A DNA stretch of 64,000 nucleotides from Shewanella sp. SR44-3 (GCF_014163735.1 NZ_JACJDV010000009.1:49386-113385), one strand, 5' to 3'; counted from the stretch's first letter, positions 40,853 through 50,325 are shown. Notes: generated from the sequence alone by a model not told the origin. Translations and numbers: made by a program.

Positions 40853-40944
40853 GGAGAGGTGGCCGAGTGGCCGAAGGCGCTCCCCTGCTAAGGGAGTATG
40901 GGCTTTAAATTCCTTCGAGGGTTCGAATCCCTCCTTCTCCGCCA
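40853..40944 (+). tRNA. tRNA-Ser (GCT), copy 1
   Basis: This 92-nt class II tRNA has an encoded CCA, anticodon loop CTGCTAA with anticodon GCT, and T loop TTCGAAT. The long variable arm differs from copy 2: the 3' strand reads TTCCTTCG instead of TCCCATCG, so its 5-bp stem has a T-T mismatch and a G-T pair. All other stems are intact. Confidence 0.95.
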
Positions 40945-40966
40945 TTTCTTAAAATAGACGAACGAT

Positions 40967-41043
40967 GCGGATGTAGCTCAGCTGGATAGAGTACCTGGCT
41001 ACGAACCAGGCGGTCGGAGGTTCGACTCCTCCCATCCGCACCA
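40967..41043 (+). tRNA. tRNA-Arg (ACG), copy 1
   Basis: 77 nt with encoded CCA; acceptor GCGGATG/CATCCGC; anticodon ACG in the loop CTACGAA. The acceptor differs from the other three Arg copies by a compensating change (GCGCGTG/CACGCGC there). Confidence 0.97.
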
Positions 41044-41068
41044 TAGTTTATTAATGTGATATTTGAAT

Positions 41069-41145
41069 GCGCGTGTAGCTCAGCTGGATAGAGTACCTGG
41101 CTACGAACCAGGCGGTCGGAGGTTCGACTCCTCCCACGCGCACCA
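41069..41145 (+). tRNA. tRNA-Arg (ACG), copy 2
   Basis: 77 nt with encoded CCA; acceptor GCGCGTG/CACGCGC; anticodon ACG. Identical to copies 3 and 4 by eye. Confidence 0.97.
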
Positions 41146-41210
41146 TTCACACTTTGTTGTATTTGTTGACAACAACGTGATTAGCAGAATATCACTATAA
41201 TACAGATTTC

Positions 41211-41287
41211 GCGCGTGTAGCTCAGCTGGATAGAGTACCTGGCTACGAACCAGGCGGTCGGAGGTTCGACTCCTCCCACGCGCACCA
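41211..41287 (+). tRNA. tRNA-Arg (ACG), copy 3
   Basis: 77 nt with encoded CCA; same sequence as copy 2. The preceding 65-bp spacer contains TTGACA (41166-41171) and TATAAT (41196-41201), but they are 24 bp apart, so a separate promoter is doubtful. Confidence 0.97.
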
Positions 41288-41295
41288 TGTTTTGC

Positions 41296-41387
41296 GGAGA
41301 GGTGGCCGAGTGGCCGAAGGCGCTCCCCTGCTAAGGGAGTATGGGCTTTAAATCCCATCGAGGGTTCGAATCCCTCCTTCTCCGCCA
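41296..41387 (+). tRNA. tRNA-Ser (GCT), copy 2
   Basis: 92 nt with encoded CCA and anticodon GCT. The variable arm pairs perfectly (ATGGG/CCCAT), unlike copy 1. It is only 8 bp from the preceding tRNA-Arg, so the two are co-transcribed. Confidence 0.97.
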
Positions 41388-41476
41388 TTCTTTACTGTTA
41401 GCATTGGCAAGTTAGAGGCCTATGACTATAGTAAGAATGGCAAAGTAATTGAAGTAAGTAAGTAAGAAATAAATTT

Positions 41477-41553
41477 GCGCGTGTAGCTCAGCTGGATAGA
41501 GTACCTGGCTACGAACCAGGCGGTCGGAGGTTCGACTCCTCCCACGCGCACCA
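41477..41553 (+). tRNA. tRNA-Arg (ACG), copy 4
   Basis: 77 nt with encoded CCA; same sequence as copies 2 and 3. It is the last tRNA of the cluster and is followed 4 bp later by a terminator. Confidence 0.97.
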
Positions 41554-41557
41554 CATT

Positions 41558-41588
41558 AAAAAGCCTCGCAGTAGCGAGGCTTTTTTTT
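41558..41588 (+). terminator. Rho-independent terminator of the tRNA cluster
   Basis: The stem AAAAGCCTCGC/GCGAGGCTTTT has a 4-nt loop and is followed by a long T-run. Confidence 0.93.
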
Positions 41589-41710
41589 GTTCCGATTTTA
41601 AGTTTTAAATTCTAGCTTCTAAATTCAAACTTTCTGCAGCATGTAACCTATTGTTCTAGCGAGCAGCGTCTATAGTGTACTTATCGTAAATCACATGGAC
41701 GTATCCCATT

Positions 41711-43171
41711 ATGCGCACCGCTGCTAAATATTCATTACTGCCACTATTCGTCATACTTTACTCTGTGACTGTTGCTACTCACGCAGCAGAGCCCGTCCAA
41801 CCGCTCTCAGAGCTGAGTTATGTGCCTTTCCCTATGGGTTATGACTATATGGACAAGAAGGCATTGCTCGAGCTTGAGAAGGCCATAAAAACACGTGACA
41901 GCAAAGTCGTACGTGAACATGCTTGGAAGCTGTGGGCCGGCATTATGCAGCCAGCGCCAGATTCAGATTGGCCGTTATGGATGAGTTGGCAAAACTCCTC
42001 TAAGGTGTTTGCTGAAAAACCTCTTAAAGGGGAGGTAAGCAATTTAAGCATGCAAAAAATCCATCACACAATGAGAGCACAAAATAAATTACATTCGCCT
42101 AAGGTGAATACCCCGTCTCCTCTGTACCGCGTTCCTGACTGGATCTTGCAGCAATATCCAGATTCGGTCAGTTATGATATTCAGTCTCAGACTTTTTCAA
42201 TTAAAGACGGCAAGTATTTCCTCTCCAATGGCGACATCATGATCGCGACTGAATCTATTTCTGAACAAGGAGTAAAAAGTTTAGTCGATGGTGGCCTAAC
42301 TCAAATCAGTACGTTAGATAAGTTACATAAAGATGGCATTAACGGCCTGAGTGTTAATCCTTGGAGCATTGTCACTAAGCACATGTACTGGCCTGTAAAG
42401 CAGGACGGCGTAACGGGATTACCTGTATGGTGGGATAAACAATATAAAACCGATTTCTCTGGCTATGTGGGCTATGAGACCTGGGATCGCGCGATTGCTA
42501 TTGATCCCAGTGGCGCTAAAGCCGGTACCAATGTGGAAGTGAGCTACTTATATAATTTGCATCAGTATGATGGCACTCCTCTACCTACAGCACATAAAAA
42601 TGTTAAAGCTTACTCCATCAATGATTTTTATCACCATAAAGTGACTCAGGCTGATTGGGATACATTTGATAAAAATGATCAAGCCATCATCCACAGTGCT
42701 AGCCTCTGGGCTAATGGTCGTCCTTTTGAAGTGGGGGATTTCTTAGTGACAGTGGCGATGCACATCAATACTAAGCAGCTGCCTGACTGGACATTAGAAT
42801 CTGTGTGGTGGTCAGACACACCTGATGAAGGAGAGTATTCAACGCACAGACCGTCTCTAAATCATGCCAAGGGCCCATGGAAGCATTACTTGTTAACAGA
42901 GGCGTTTCAAACCCAAGCCGATAAAGACGGTAACTTACCCATAGCGGTGAATCCTTACATTGAGGGGGTCACTCATCCAATCGCGACAAATTGCAGGAAT
43001 TGCCATGTCAGGGCCGGCTGGCCGGCAGCATCAAAAACCTTACCTAATGGTGCGAGTTATCAAAACCCCCTATGCCAAGGACTATTAACGGCGTTAGCGC
43101 CTGAGGATACTTGTTTTAAATCCATCTTATTGACAGATTTTATGTGGATAGTGCCAGACAGGGCGAATTAA
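41711..43171 (+). CDS. Secreted protein with a single c-type haem motif
   Basis: I do not recognise a characterised family. The 486-residue protein has a cleavable signal peptide (residues 1-25, ending THAAEP). The bulk is Trp- and Tyr-rich (for example MSWQNSSKVF, MYWPVKQDG, WWDKQYK). A single haem-attachment motif CRNCH occurs very late, at about residues 428-432, and two further Cys residues near the C-terminus could form a disulphide. The haem motif implies a periplasmic or extracytoplasmic redox role (inference). It is monocistronic between the tRNA cluster and a convergent symporter, with a hairpin after the stop. Confidence 0.7.
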   Translation: MRTAAKYSLLPLFVILYSVTVATHAAEPVQPLSELSYVPFPMGYDYMDKKALLELEKAIKTRDSKVVREHAWKLWAGIMQPAPDSDWPLWMSWQNSSKVFAEKPLKGEVSNLSMQKIHHTMRAQNKLHSPKVNTPSPLYRVPDWILQQYPDSVSYDIQSQTFSIKDGKYFLSNGDIMIATESISEQGVKSLVDGGLTQISTLDKLHKDGINGLSVNPWSIVTKHMYWPVKQDGVTGLPVWWDKQYKTDFSGYVGYETWDRAIAIDPSGAKAGTNVEVSYLYNLHQYDGTPLPTAHKNVKAYSINDFYHHKVTQADWDTFDKNDQAIIHSASLWANGRPFEVGDFLVTVAMHINTKQLPDWTLESVWWSDTPDEGEYSTHRPSLNHAKGPWKHYLLTEAFQTQADKDGNLPIAVNPYIEGVTHPIATNCRNCHVRAGWPAASKTLPNGASYQNPLCQGLLTALAPEDTCFKSILLTDFMWIVPDRAN

Positions 43172-43202
43172 CATAAAAGAGAAGTGCTGCAAGAAGATCA
43201 AT

Positions 43203-43230
43203 AAAGGAGAAGCATTTGCGCTTCTCCTTT
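43203..43230 (+). terminator. Hairpin after the monohaem protein gene
   Basis: A perfect 11-bp stem (AAAGGAGAAGC/GCTTCTCCTTT) has a 6-nt loop, 31 bp after the stop. The T-run is short. It lies between convergent genes and may serve both. Confidence 0.7.
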
Positions 43231-43269
43231 AATGTTAATGACAGTCAATTAATGACCTTGGGTGAGCGG

Positions 43270-44526
43270 TTATTTACTTATTTGAGTGCCGTTTTCGGCT
43301 GATTCATTAGCATAAAACTGCGTTTCATCTAATTGACCTTCGCTCTTGCCGACAACAACGGCTGTCATCATATCACCGGTGACATTGGTGGCGGTGCGGA
43401 TCATATCGATTACCCTGTCTATAGCGGCGATAAAGGCGATACCTTCAAGTGGCAGCCCCACCACACCTAAAGTTACCGTTAGCATCACCATGGCGCTACC
43501 AGGCACGCCTGCTGTACCTACAGAGGCGACAGTTGCAGTGACTGCAATGAGCAGGTAATCCATCATATCTAATGGAATACCATAGATTTGCGCAATAAAA
43601 ATGGCGGCAATGGCAGGGTAGATCCCGCCACAGCCGTCCATATTCATGGTCGCGCCAAGGGGTAACACAAAGGCGCTGTAACGCTCAGACACGCCCATAG
43701 ACTCAGTACAACGGGTGCTTGCTGGCAGGGTACCAAAACTTGATGCGGTGCTAAAGGCCACAATCTGCGCCGGTAGCGCTTTGCGGAAAAACTGCACTGG
43801 GCTTAGGCTTGCGGCAAATTTAACTAAACCACCATAAACAAAAATGATGTGGATAAGCGCCGCAATATAGATGGCGATGATAAATTTCCCTAAGGGCAAT
43901 AAGGTGCTTAAGCCATATTCGCCCACGACCCATGCCATTAAGCCAAATACGCCAATAGGTGTCAGTTTTAATACCATGCGAGTCAGCTGGAACATGACTT
44001 CTGCGCCCGCTTCAAACATTTTTTTTAGCGGCTGTGCTTTTTCGCCTACGGTATTAATAGCCATACCGACCAAAGCGGCAAACACTATGATTTGTAATAC
44101 CTTGCCTTCAGCGAGTGAAGCAAAAGGATTGACAGGGATCATATCCAGTAGCACTTGGCCAAATCCTGGAATATTACGCTCACGTATTTCAGAGCTTGCA
44201 AGCTCCAAGCTGCCGCCCATGTCGATTGAGCTGCCTACGGCCAAACCAATAAATGATGCCGCTGTGCCTGTGAGCATAAACATGCCTAAGGTTTTAAAGC
44301 TTAAGCGCTTAAGGTTAGTCTGGGAACCCAATGAAGTAATGCTGACCACAATAGCGCATAGTACTAATGGAGCAACTAACATCTTGATCGCGGCAATAAA
44401 CAGATCCCCAAGAGGCTTGAATATCGCGGCTGTTTCGCCTAAGAATACCCCAGCTAGGGCGCCAAACATAAAGCCTGCGAGGACTTTCTGCCAGAATGGG
44501 ATACGTGCGAGGGCGTTAACTATCAT
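43270..44526 (-). CDS. Dicarboxylate/amino acid:cation symporter (DAACS family)
   Basis: Inner-membrane Na+ or H+ symporter for C4-dicarboxylates or acidic amino acids (GltP/DctA-like). From the ATG at 44526 the protein has 418 residues, the usual size; an open frame extends 40 codons upstream but adds atypical sequence. Eight membrane helices and two re-entrant loops are expected. The Ser-rich loop motif STASSFGTLPAS and the NMDGCG motif of helix 7 (usually NMDG) are present, as is GVPGSAMVML. Exact substrate is not determinable here. Confidence 0.9.
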   Translation of the reverse strand: MIVNALARIPFWQKVLAGFMFGALAGVFLGETAAIFKPLGDLFIAAIKMLVAPLVLCAIVVSITSLGSQTNLKRLSFKTLGMFMLTGTAASFIGLAVGSSIDMGGSLELASSEIRERNIPGFGQVLLDMIPVNPFASLAEGKVLQIIVFAALVGMAINTVGEKAQPLKKMFEAGAEVMFQLTRMVLKLTPIGVFGLMAWVVGEYGLSTLLPLGKFIIAIYIAALIHIIFVYGGLVKFAASLSPVQFFRKALPAQIVAFSTASSFGTLPASTRCTESMGVSERYSAFVLPLGATMNMDGCGGIYPAIAAIFIAQIYGIPLDMMDYLLIAVTATVASVGTAGVPGSAMVMLTVTLGVVGLPLEGIAFIAAIDRVIDMIRTATNVTGDMMTAVVVGKSEGQLDETQFYANESAENGTQISK

Positions 44527-44704
44527 GGTAATTCCAAATAATGTGGCTAAATGCATAAAAAGCGTGAACGGCATTGTATTGAGTGCGACATGAAGTAACA
44601 ATGTCTTTTTGGTATAACTTATCACCATAATATATGAGCATAACATTCTGAATAATCATAAATTAACTAGCTGGTTAGGGCATGGCGTAAGAGGCAAGTT
44701 GTAA

Positions 44705-45139
44705 GTGGAGCCATTAAGCCTTATGTTTTCGGGTGCCTTTATGGCTGCGACTGTACTTCCCGGCGGCTCAGAACTACTCTTGTTTGGTTTTTTAACCGCA
44801 AAACCTCAGGCTTGGGTTGGGTTGCTTATTGCCGCTAGCCTCGGTAATACCTTAGGTGCAATGACCAGCTATGCGCTTGGTCGAGTCGGACGTAAGGTGA
44901 TAACGCCAGAAAAATTAGCCTCTAAGTCGACGAGTACCAGCTTGAATTGGCTTGAGCGTTACGGCTATTGGGCTTTATTGCTGTCTTGGTTACCTGTAAT
45001 AGGTGACATACTGTGCTTATTGGCAGGTTGGCTTAAATTACCTCTATTGCCCTCAAGTTTGATGATGTTAATAGGGAAAACCCTACGCTATGGCGTGTTT
45101 ATAGGGCTGTTTTTTGGTGGCTCAGAAATGTTGGTCTAG
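44705..45139 (+). CDS. YqaA-type small membrane protein (VTT/DedA superfamily)
   Basis: Inner-membrane protein of 144 residues, resembling E. coli YqaA and the VTT/DedA superfamily. It has about four hydrophobic segments. Typical blocks are LPGGSELLLFGFL, AASLGNTLGAMTSYALGR (a conserved Gly/Arg-containing turn) and WLPVIGDILCLLAGWL. Family members are implicated in envelope homeostasis or lipid transport, but the function of this one is unknown. It is divergent from the dicarboxylate symporter and lies upstream of an M16 protease gene. Confidence 0.82.
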   Translation: MEPLSLMFSGAFMAATVLPGGSELLLFGFLTAKPQAWVGLLIAASLGNTLGAMTSYALGRVGRKVITPEKLASKSTSTSLNWLERYGYWALLLSWLPVIGDILCLLAGWLKLPLLPSSLMMLIGKTLRYGVFIGLFFGGSEMLV

Positions 45140-45218
45140 TTAATTCGTTAGTTGTTTTCAGTTATTTTTTGCGTGTCACAATCTGAATGAATTGTGTACA
45201 GATACTCTTGGAGAAAAA

Positions 45219-48101
45219 ATGAATAATAGATGGATATTAGCCTGTACCATCAGTGCTATTTTGGCCGCTTGTAGTCAGACACAAGATAAAACGGGACAGA
45301 GTTCAGAAGCGTCGCAAAAAAGTGCTGCTAGCATTACCCTGTTAGAGCAAAGCATGCCAGCCGTTGGTGAGGTAGGGATCCCCTATAAGAAGTACCAACT
45401 TAACAATGGCCTTACGGTCATTTTACATCAAGACAAGTCTGATCCTTTGGTGCACGTGGACGTGACTTATCATGTGGGTTCAGCTCGAGAGCTCAATGGC
45501 CGTAGCGGTTTTGCTCACTTATTTGAACACATGATGTTCCAAGGTTCACAACATGTTGCCGATGAACAGCATTTTAAACTTATTACTGAAGCTGGTGGCA
45601 GTCTAAATGGCACCACAAATACAGATAGAACTAATTATTTTGAAACAGTTCCCAGTAACCAACTGGAAAAAATGCTCTGGCTAGAAGCCGACAGAATGGG
45701 CTTTTTGTTGCCAGCAATTACGGATGAAAAATTTGAACTGCAACGTGAGACGGTTAAAAATGAACGGGCGCAGCGTGTTGATAATCAACCTTATGGCCGC
45801 TTGAATGAGCGCTTTAACCAGGCCCTTTATCCTGAAGGTCACCCATATTCTTGGCCTGTGATTGGTTGGCCTGATGATTTAAACCGCGCCAGCACCCAAG
45901 ATGTGAAACAGTTCTTTACTCGTTGGTATGGTCCCAATAACGCCACTTTAACCATAGGTGGTGACTTTGATGAGCAACAAGCTCTGGCTTGGGTTGGGCA
46001 ATATTTTGCTGACATTCCTAAAGGCCCCGAGGTGAAGCCTCAAGCTAAAACCTTAGTGACGCTAGATAAAACCCGTTACATATCAATGGAAGATAAAGTG
46101 CATTTGCCATTGATTTACATAGGCTTTCCGACGGTGTATGCCGGTCACCCTGATGAAGCTCCATTGGACTTGTTGGCCAATATTTTAGGGGGAGGTAAGA
46201 CATCACTATTTTATAAAAACTTAGTCAAACAAGGTTATGCTGTTCAAGCCAGTGTGAATCACCCTTGTCAGGAGTTGGCGTGTCAGTTGTCTTTGTATGC
46301 CCTAGCTAACCCAAGTCGCGGTGGCAAGCTCAGTGAGCTTGAACAGTTAATTGTTCAATCCATTGCAGAATTTGAGCAGCGCGGCGTTACCGATGAAGAT
46401 TTACAAAAAGTGAAAGTGCAATTCAAAGCCAGCACCATTTTCACTATGCAAAGCGTCTCTGGCAAAGTGGCAACCCTTGCCAGTAATCAAACCTTCTTTG
46501 GCACACCTGATTTACTTGCAGAAGACTTGGCGCGTTATCAAAATGTAACTAAGGCCGATGTGATGCGAGTATTCGCTACTTACATTAAAAACAAGCCCAT
46601 GGCAGTCATGAGTGTGGTACCTGAAGGTGGGAAAAGCTTAATTGCTAGCGAAGATAACTTTACTCCAGCAACGGCTGAACCTGCCCAAAGTGCAGTGGAG
46701 TTAGCAGCTAACGCAAAGACAACGCTTGAGGGGAACACCACGGAGCTTCAGAGTAACTTTGACCGTTCTGTGATCCCAAAAGCGGGTGTTGCACCAGTGA
46801 TGACAGTGCCTAGTTTGTGGCGTGAAACCCTAAGTAATGGGATAGAAGTCATGGGGACTCAGAGTCTTGAAACGCCAACCGTTGAATTACTTATCTATCT
46901 TGAAGGTGGGCACGGTTTAGCCCCTGTTGCTAAGGCTGGTCTTGCAGGGTTAACAGCAGCAATGCTCAACGAGTCTAGCACCTTGCGCAGCACTGAAGCC
47001 TTGGCTCAAGCATTAGAGTTATTAGGCAGCGATATCAGCTTCGGCTCATCTGATAGCCAAAGCTATATCAAGATATCAAGCTTAACTGAAAACCTTAGTG
47101 CTACATTGGCGATAGTGGAGGAAAAGCTATTTTCTCCAGCTTTAAATAATGATGATTTTGAACGCCTCAAAGAGCAGCAATTACAGAACTTGCAGCATTT
47201 GAGTTCAGATCCCAACTACCTAGCAAACCAAGGCTTTGCCAAACTTTTGTATGGCGATGAAACTAGCTTAGGTGTCAGTAATACTGGCACGCTAGCAAGC
47301 GTGAGTGCGATAACTCTGCTTGATGTGCAACAATTTTATCAGACCCAGTATTCAGCTGCTGTGGCAAAGATGGTTGTGGTGTCCGATCTTAATAAAGCAG
47401 AGGTTATTCCTATGCTCAAAGGTTTTAGTAAATGGCAAGCAACTCCAGTAGAACAGCCTAAAATTGCAGCTCAGCCAGTACTTGCCAGCGGAAAAATACA
47501 CTTAATAGATAAACCAGGGTCTGCCCAGTCGGTGATTTATATAGGTAAGCGGGCACTTCCCTATGATGCGACGGGAGATTATTTTAAAGCTTATTTAATG
47601 AACTATCCTTTGGGCGGTGCATTTAACAGTCGGATTAATTTAAACTTGCGTGAAGATAAAGGTTACACCTATGGTGCTCGGAGTCAGTTTTCAGGTGATG
47701 ATAAAACGGGTCAGTTCTTAGCATCTGCAAGCGTGCGAACCGATGTCACTGGACTTGCGTTAATTGAATTTATTAAGGAAATTAAGGCTTATCAAGCCCA
47801 AGGAATGACGGCCGCCGAGCGTGATTTTATGCAAAACTCCATCGCCCAAAGCCAAGCATTAGACTATGAGACGCCCTATCAAAAAGCAGGTTTCGTGCGT
47901 ATGATCCAGCGCTATGATTTAGCTGATGATTTTACTGCTAAGCAAGATGCAATTATTAAGTCGGTGAGCTTAAATGAGCTAAATAAGTTGGCTCAGTCTC
48001 AGCTCGTATTGGATAACATGACCATCTTAATCGTAGGTGATAAAGCTGCGTTAACTGAGCAGTTAAAAGATATTGGTTATCCAATTCAATTGATGAATTA
48101 A
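45219..48101 (+). CDS. M16 (insulinase/pitrilysin-family) metalloprotease, lipoprotein
   Basis: Zinc protease of family M16. It has 960 residues from the ATG at 45219 (preceded by TTGGAG). The N-terminus is a lipoprotein signal with lipobox LAAC (Cys about 17), so it is probably anchored to the outer membrane facing the periplasm. The inverted zinc motif HLFEH (HxxEH, about residues 96-100) and a downstream acidic ligand region (ETVKNERAQR) form the active site. A second, inactive M16 half begins near residue 520 and contains NLREDKGYTYGARS, giving the common two-half architecture. Substrates are unknown. Confidence 0.92.
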   Translation: MNNRWILACTISAILAACSQTQDKTGQSSEASQKSAASITLLEQSMPAVGEVGIPYKKYQLNNGLTVILHQDKSDPLVHVDVTYHVGSARELNGRSGFAHLFEHMMFQGSQHVADEQHFKLITEAGGSLNGTTNTDRTNYFETVPSNQLEKMLWLEADRMGFLLPAITDEKFELQRETVKNERAQRVDNQPYGRLNERFNQALYPEGHPYSWPVIGWPDDLNRASTQDVKQFFTRWYGPNNATLTIGGDFDEQQALAWVGQYFADIPKGPEVKPQAKTLVTLDKTRYISMEDKVHLPLIYIGFPTVYAGHPDEAPLDLLANILGGGKTSLFYKNLVKQGYAVQASVNHPCQELACQLSLYALANPSRGGKLSELEQLIVQSIAEFEQRGVTDEDLQKVKVQFKASTIFTMQSVSGKVATLASNQTFFGTPDLLAEDLARYQNVTKADVMRVFATYIKNKPMAVMSVVPEGGKSLIASEDNFTPATAEPAQSAVELAANAKTTLEGNTTELQSNFDRSVIPKAGVAPVMTVPSLWRETLSNGIEVMGTQSLETPTVELLIYLEGGHGLAPVAKAGLAGLTAAMLNESSTLRSTEALAQALELLGSDISFGSSDSQSYIKISSLTENLSATLAIVEEKLFSPALNNDDFERLKEQQLQNLQHLSSDPNYLANQGFAKLLYGDETSLGVSNTGTLASVSAITLLDVQQFYQTQYSAAVAKMVVVSDLNKAEVIPMLKGFSKWQATPVEQPKIAAQPVLASGKIHLIDKPGSAQSVIYIGKRALPYDATGDYFKAYLMNYPLGGAFNSRINLNLREDKGYTYGARSQFSGDDKTGQFLASASVRTDVTGLALIEFIKEIKAYQAQGMTAAERDFMQNSIAQSQALDYETPYQKAGFVRMIQRYDLADDFTAKQDAIIKSVSLNELNKLAQSQLVLDNMTILIVGDKAALTEQLKDIGYPIQLMN

Positions 48102-48143
48102 GCTTACGGCTATTGAATATTATCAAAATACCCTAATATAGGT

Positions 48144-48167
48144 TTGAGGCTCATCACAGAGCCTCAA
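48144..48167 (+). terminator. Hairpin after the M16 protease gene
   Basis: A 9-bp perfect stem (TTGAGGCTC/GAGCCTCAA) has a 6-nt loop, 42 bp after the stop. No T-run follows, so termination is uncertain. Confidence 0.45.
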
Positions 48168-48298
48168 GCTTAGGAATATGACCTGTTAGCAGAATTTATC
48201 TTAATTTAAGAATGATTACAGGAAATAAACTTGTATAATCTCGGGTCTGTTGCAGACAGATTTGCGACCGACGACTTAAATAAGAGAAGAGAATATTG

Positions 48299-49870
48299 AT
48301 GTCATTCAATGAAATAGTCGACCAACTTAGTGATGCACAAGGCCGTGATGCCTTATTGGGTATGTTACGCGGGATCGAACGTGAAGCGCTGCGTATTGGC
48401 CCCGATGGTCAGTTGGCGCTGGATGCTCATCCTAGTGCGTTAGGCTCGGCATTAACTCATTCTCGGATCACCACAGATTACAGCGAAGCACTGCTCGAAT
48501 TTATCACCCCAGTGCATAAAAGTATCGACGCGCTACTTGAAGATCTCACCCAAACTCATGCTTTTACTGTGCGCAACCTTAATGGCCAAAAATTATGGCC
48601 AGTAAGTATGCCTTGTTACGTTGGTGATGAGAAAAAAATCCCAATTGCACAATATGGCAGCTCCAATACAGGTATGATGAAAACCTTATACCGCAAGGGC
48701 CTAACCCACAGATATGGCGCATTAATGCAGATTATTTCAGGGGTGCACTTTAATTTTTCAGTCTCCAATGAGCTGTGGCAACGCCTTTATGAACTTAGCG
48801 GCACTAAGCTTGGGTTGAACGACTTTATTTCTGAATCTTATTTCGGTTTAATTCGAAATTATCGCCGTTTAGTATGGATTTTACCTTACCTTTTTGGCTC
48901 ATCCCCTGCTATTTGCAGCTCGTTCATCAAGGATCAAGAATTCGACTTCGAGTTTATGAAAACCGGTAAAGGAACCTTATATCTTCCTTATGCGACATCA
49001 TTGCGCATGAGCGATTTAGGCTATACCAACAAAGAGCAAGATACCCTTAATATTAGCTATAACTCCTTGCCTGAGTATTTAGAAGGCATTCGTGCGGCGA
49101 TTAAAATGCCATCAAAGAAGTTCGCTAAAATTGGCGTTAACCTTGATGACGAGTTCCAGCAGCTTAATAGCAATATTTTGCAAATCGAGAATGAATTTTA
49201 TTCACCCATTCGCGCCAAACGCGTCACTAAACGTGGTGAAAAACCCTCTGATGCCTTGTCCCGTGCGGGGGTTGAATACATAGAGGTGAGGGCGTTGGAT
49301 GTAAACCCATTTAGTCCTGTGGGCATAGATGCAAACCAAGTCCGTTTCTTGGATTTATTTTTACTGCATTGCCTGCTGAGTCCATCAGAGAACAGCTTCT
49401 TTGAAGATGAAACTGAAATTGCAGCTAATTTAAAGTCTGTGGTATTAGAGGGGCGTAAACCGAGTCTACAACTGACCAAGAACGGCCAAGCTATCCCTAT
49501 GGCAGATTGGTTGCAACAGATTTTCGACTCCATGAGCAAGCTCGCAAAATTACTGGATGGTGAGCATGAACATGCTTATCAAACTGCGCTTTTTACATGG
49601 GAAAAGACCATTGCAGACCCAAGTAAAACCCTGTCTGGTCGTGTATTGGATGAAATTATCACTAAGGGCACAGATCATTTCAGCTGGGTGAAAAACTTAG
49701 CTGAAGATTATCACAGTTTTTTGAGTCAATATCCGCTATCGACAGAAGTGACTGAACGTTATCAAGCAGATGCTAAAGCATCACTTTTGGCTCAAAGCGA
49801 ACTAGAGGCAAGTTCTAACCAGCCATTTAGTGCCTATTTAGATGATTACTTTTCTGACGTGAAGGTGTAA
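48299..49870 (+). CDS. gshA: Glutamate--cysteine ligase (type 1)
   Basis: First enzyme of glutathione synthesis: ATP-dependent ligation of L-glutamate and L-cysteine. The protein has 523 residues (E. coli 518) from the ATG at 48299, which follows AGAAGAG. Recognisable blocks are GIEREALRI near the N-terminus, HPSALGSALTH, TTDYSEALLEFIT, MQIISGVHFNFS and VEYIEVRALDVNPFSPVGID. A TATAAT at 48234-48239 may be part of its promoter. A small lipoprotein gene follows after 8 bp and may be co-transcribed. Confidence 0.96.
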   Translation: MSFNEIVDQLSDAQGRDALLGMLRGIEREALRIGPDGQLALDAHPSALGSALTHSRITTDYSEALLEFITPVHKSIDALLEDLTQTHAFTVRNLNGQKLWPVSMPCYVGDEKKIPIAQYGSSNTGMMKTLYRKGLTHRYGALMQIISGVHFNFSVSNELWQRLYELSGTKLGLNDFISESYFGLIRNYRRLVWILPYLFGSSPAICSSFIKDQEFDFEFMKTGKGTLYLPYATSLRMSDLGYTNKEQDTLNISYNSLPEYLEGIRAAIKMPSKKFAKIGVNLDDEFQQLNSNILQIENEFYSPIRAKRVTKRGEKPSDALSRAGVEYIEVRALDVNPFSPVGIDANQVRFLDLFLLHCLLSPSENSFFEDETEIAANLKSVVLEGRKPSLQLTKNGQAIPMADWLQQIFDSMSKLAKLLDGEHEHAYQTALFTWEKTIADPSKTLSGRVLDEIITKGTDHFSWVKNLAEDYHSFLSQYPLSTEVTERYQADAKASLLAQSELEASSNQPFSAYLDDYFSDVKV

Positions 49871-49878
49871 CTCATATA

Positions 49879-50325
49879 ATGCGGACGCTTTTCACTGCGA
49901 TTTTTGCTGTCGTGTCATCAGGAATACTGCTGCAGGGTTGTGCTTCATCGGCAAACGATATGTTGCCGTGCGGCACAGTAGCTGCATATTTAGCCCCCGA
50001 ACCTCAACAGAATAAGTATCGGGTTGTGGTTACTCATTTAGATAATAAAGCGGTGATTTCACGGCCTACTTACCAATTAGTGCCAGGCCGTTATGAATTT
50101 AAGCTGGCTGAGCTTATCGATTCAAGCAGCCTTAAAGTCTCCTTAGCGGCAAGAAAGACTAAGATTTTAGTGATAGATGTTAAGGCAGATACCCTTTATC
50201 ACCTTGCTGCTCGCTTTAACACTGATAAAATCTACCTAGGTTTGGATGAAGATTATTGGCAGCCCATTATTGCTGCACAAGAGCACAAAAGCTGCACTAT
50301 GGCTAAAAGCCGCCAACAAGGTTAA
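49879..50325 (+). CDS. Small putative lipoprotein
   Basis: I do not recognise the family. The 148-residue protein has a lipoprotein signal with lipobox LQGC (Cys about 21) after a hydrophobic stretch. The mature domain is predominantly beta and contains PGRYEFKLAELIDSS and DTLYHLAARF, blocks that look like carrier-type beta sandwiches. It starts only 8 bp after gshA with no terminator between, so co-transcription is likely; a functional link to glutathione is not implied. Confidence 0.65.
   Translation: MRTLFTAIFAVVSSGILLQGCASSANDMLPCGTVAAYLAPEPQQNKYRVVVTHLDNKAVISRPTYQLVPGRYEFKLAELIDSSSLKVSLAARKTKILVIDVKADTLYHLAARFNTDKIYLGLDEDYWQPIIAAQEHKSCTMAKSRQQG

Noticed and set aside
41166..41201. TTGACA and TATAAT between tRNA-Arg copies 2 and 3 as an extra promoter
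   Set aside because: The spacing of 24 bp is too long for sigma-70; the cluster has a better promoter at 40810.
40905..41388. Two minus-strand frames of 81 and 95 codons across the tRNA cluster with repeated GRSRTSDRLVRSQVLYP
   Set aside because: They are antisense readings of the repeated tRNA genes, a well-known false annotation.
40853..41587. Tandem tRNA repeats as a CRISPR-like array
   Set aside because: The repeats are complete tRNA genes with cloverleaf structure and uneven spacers; no cas genes nearby.
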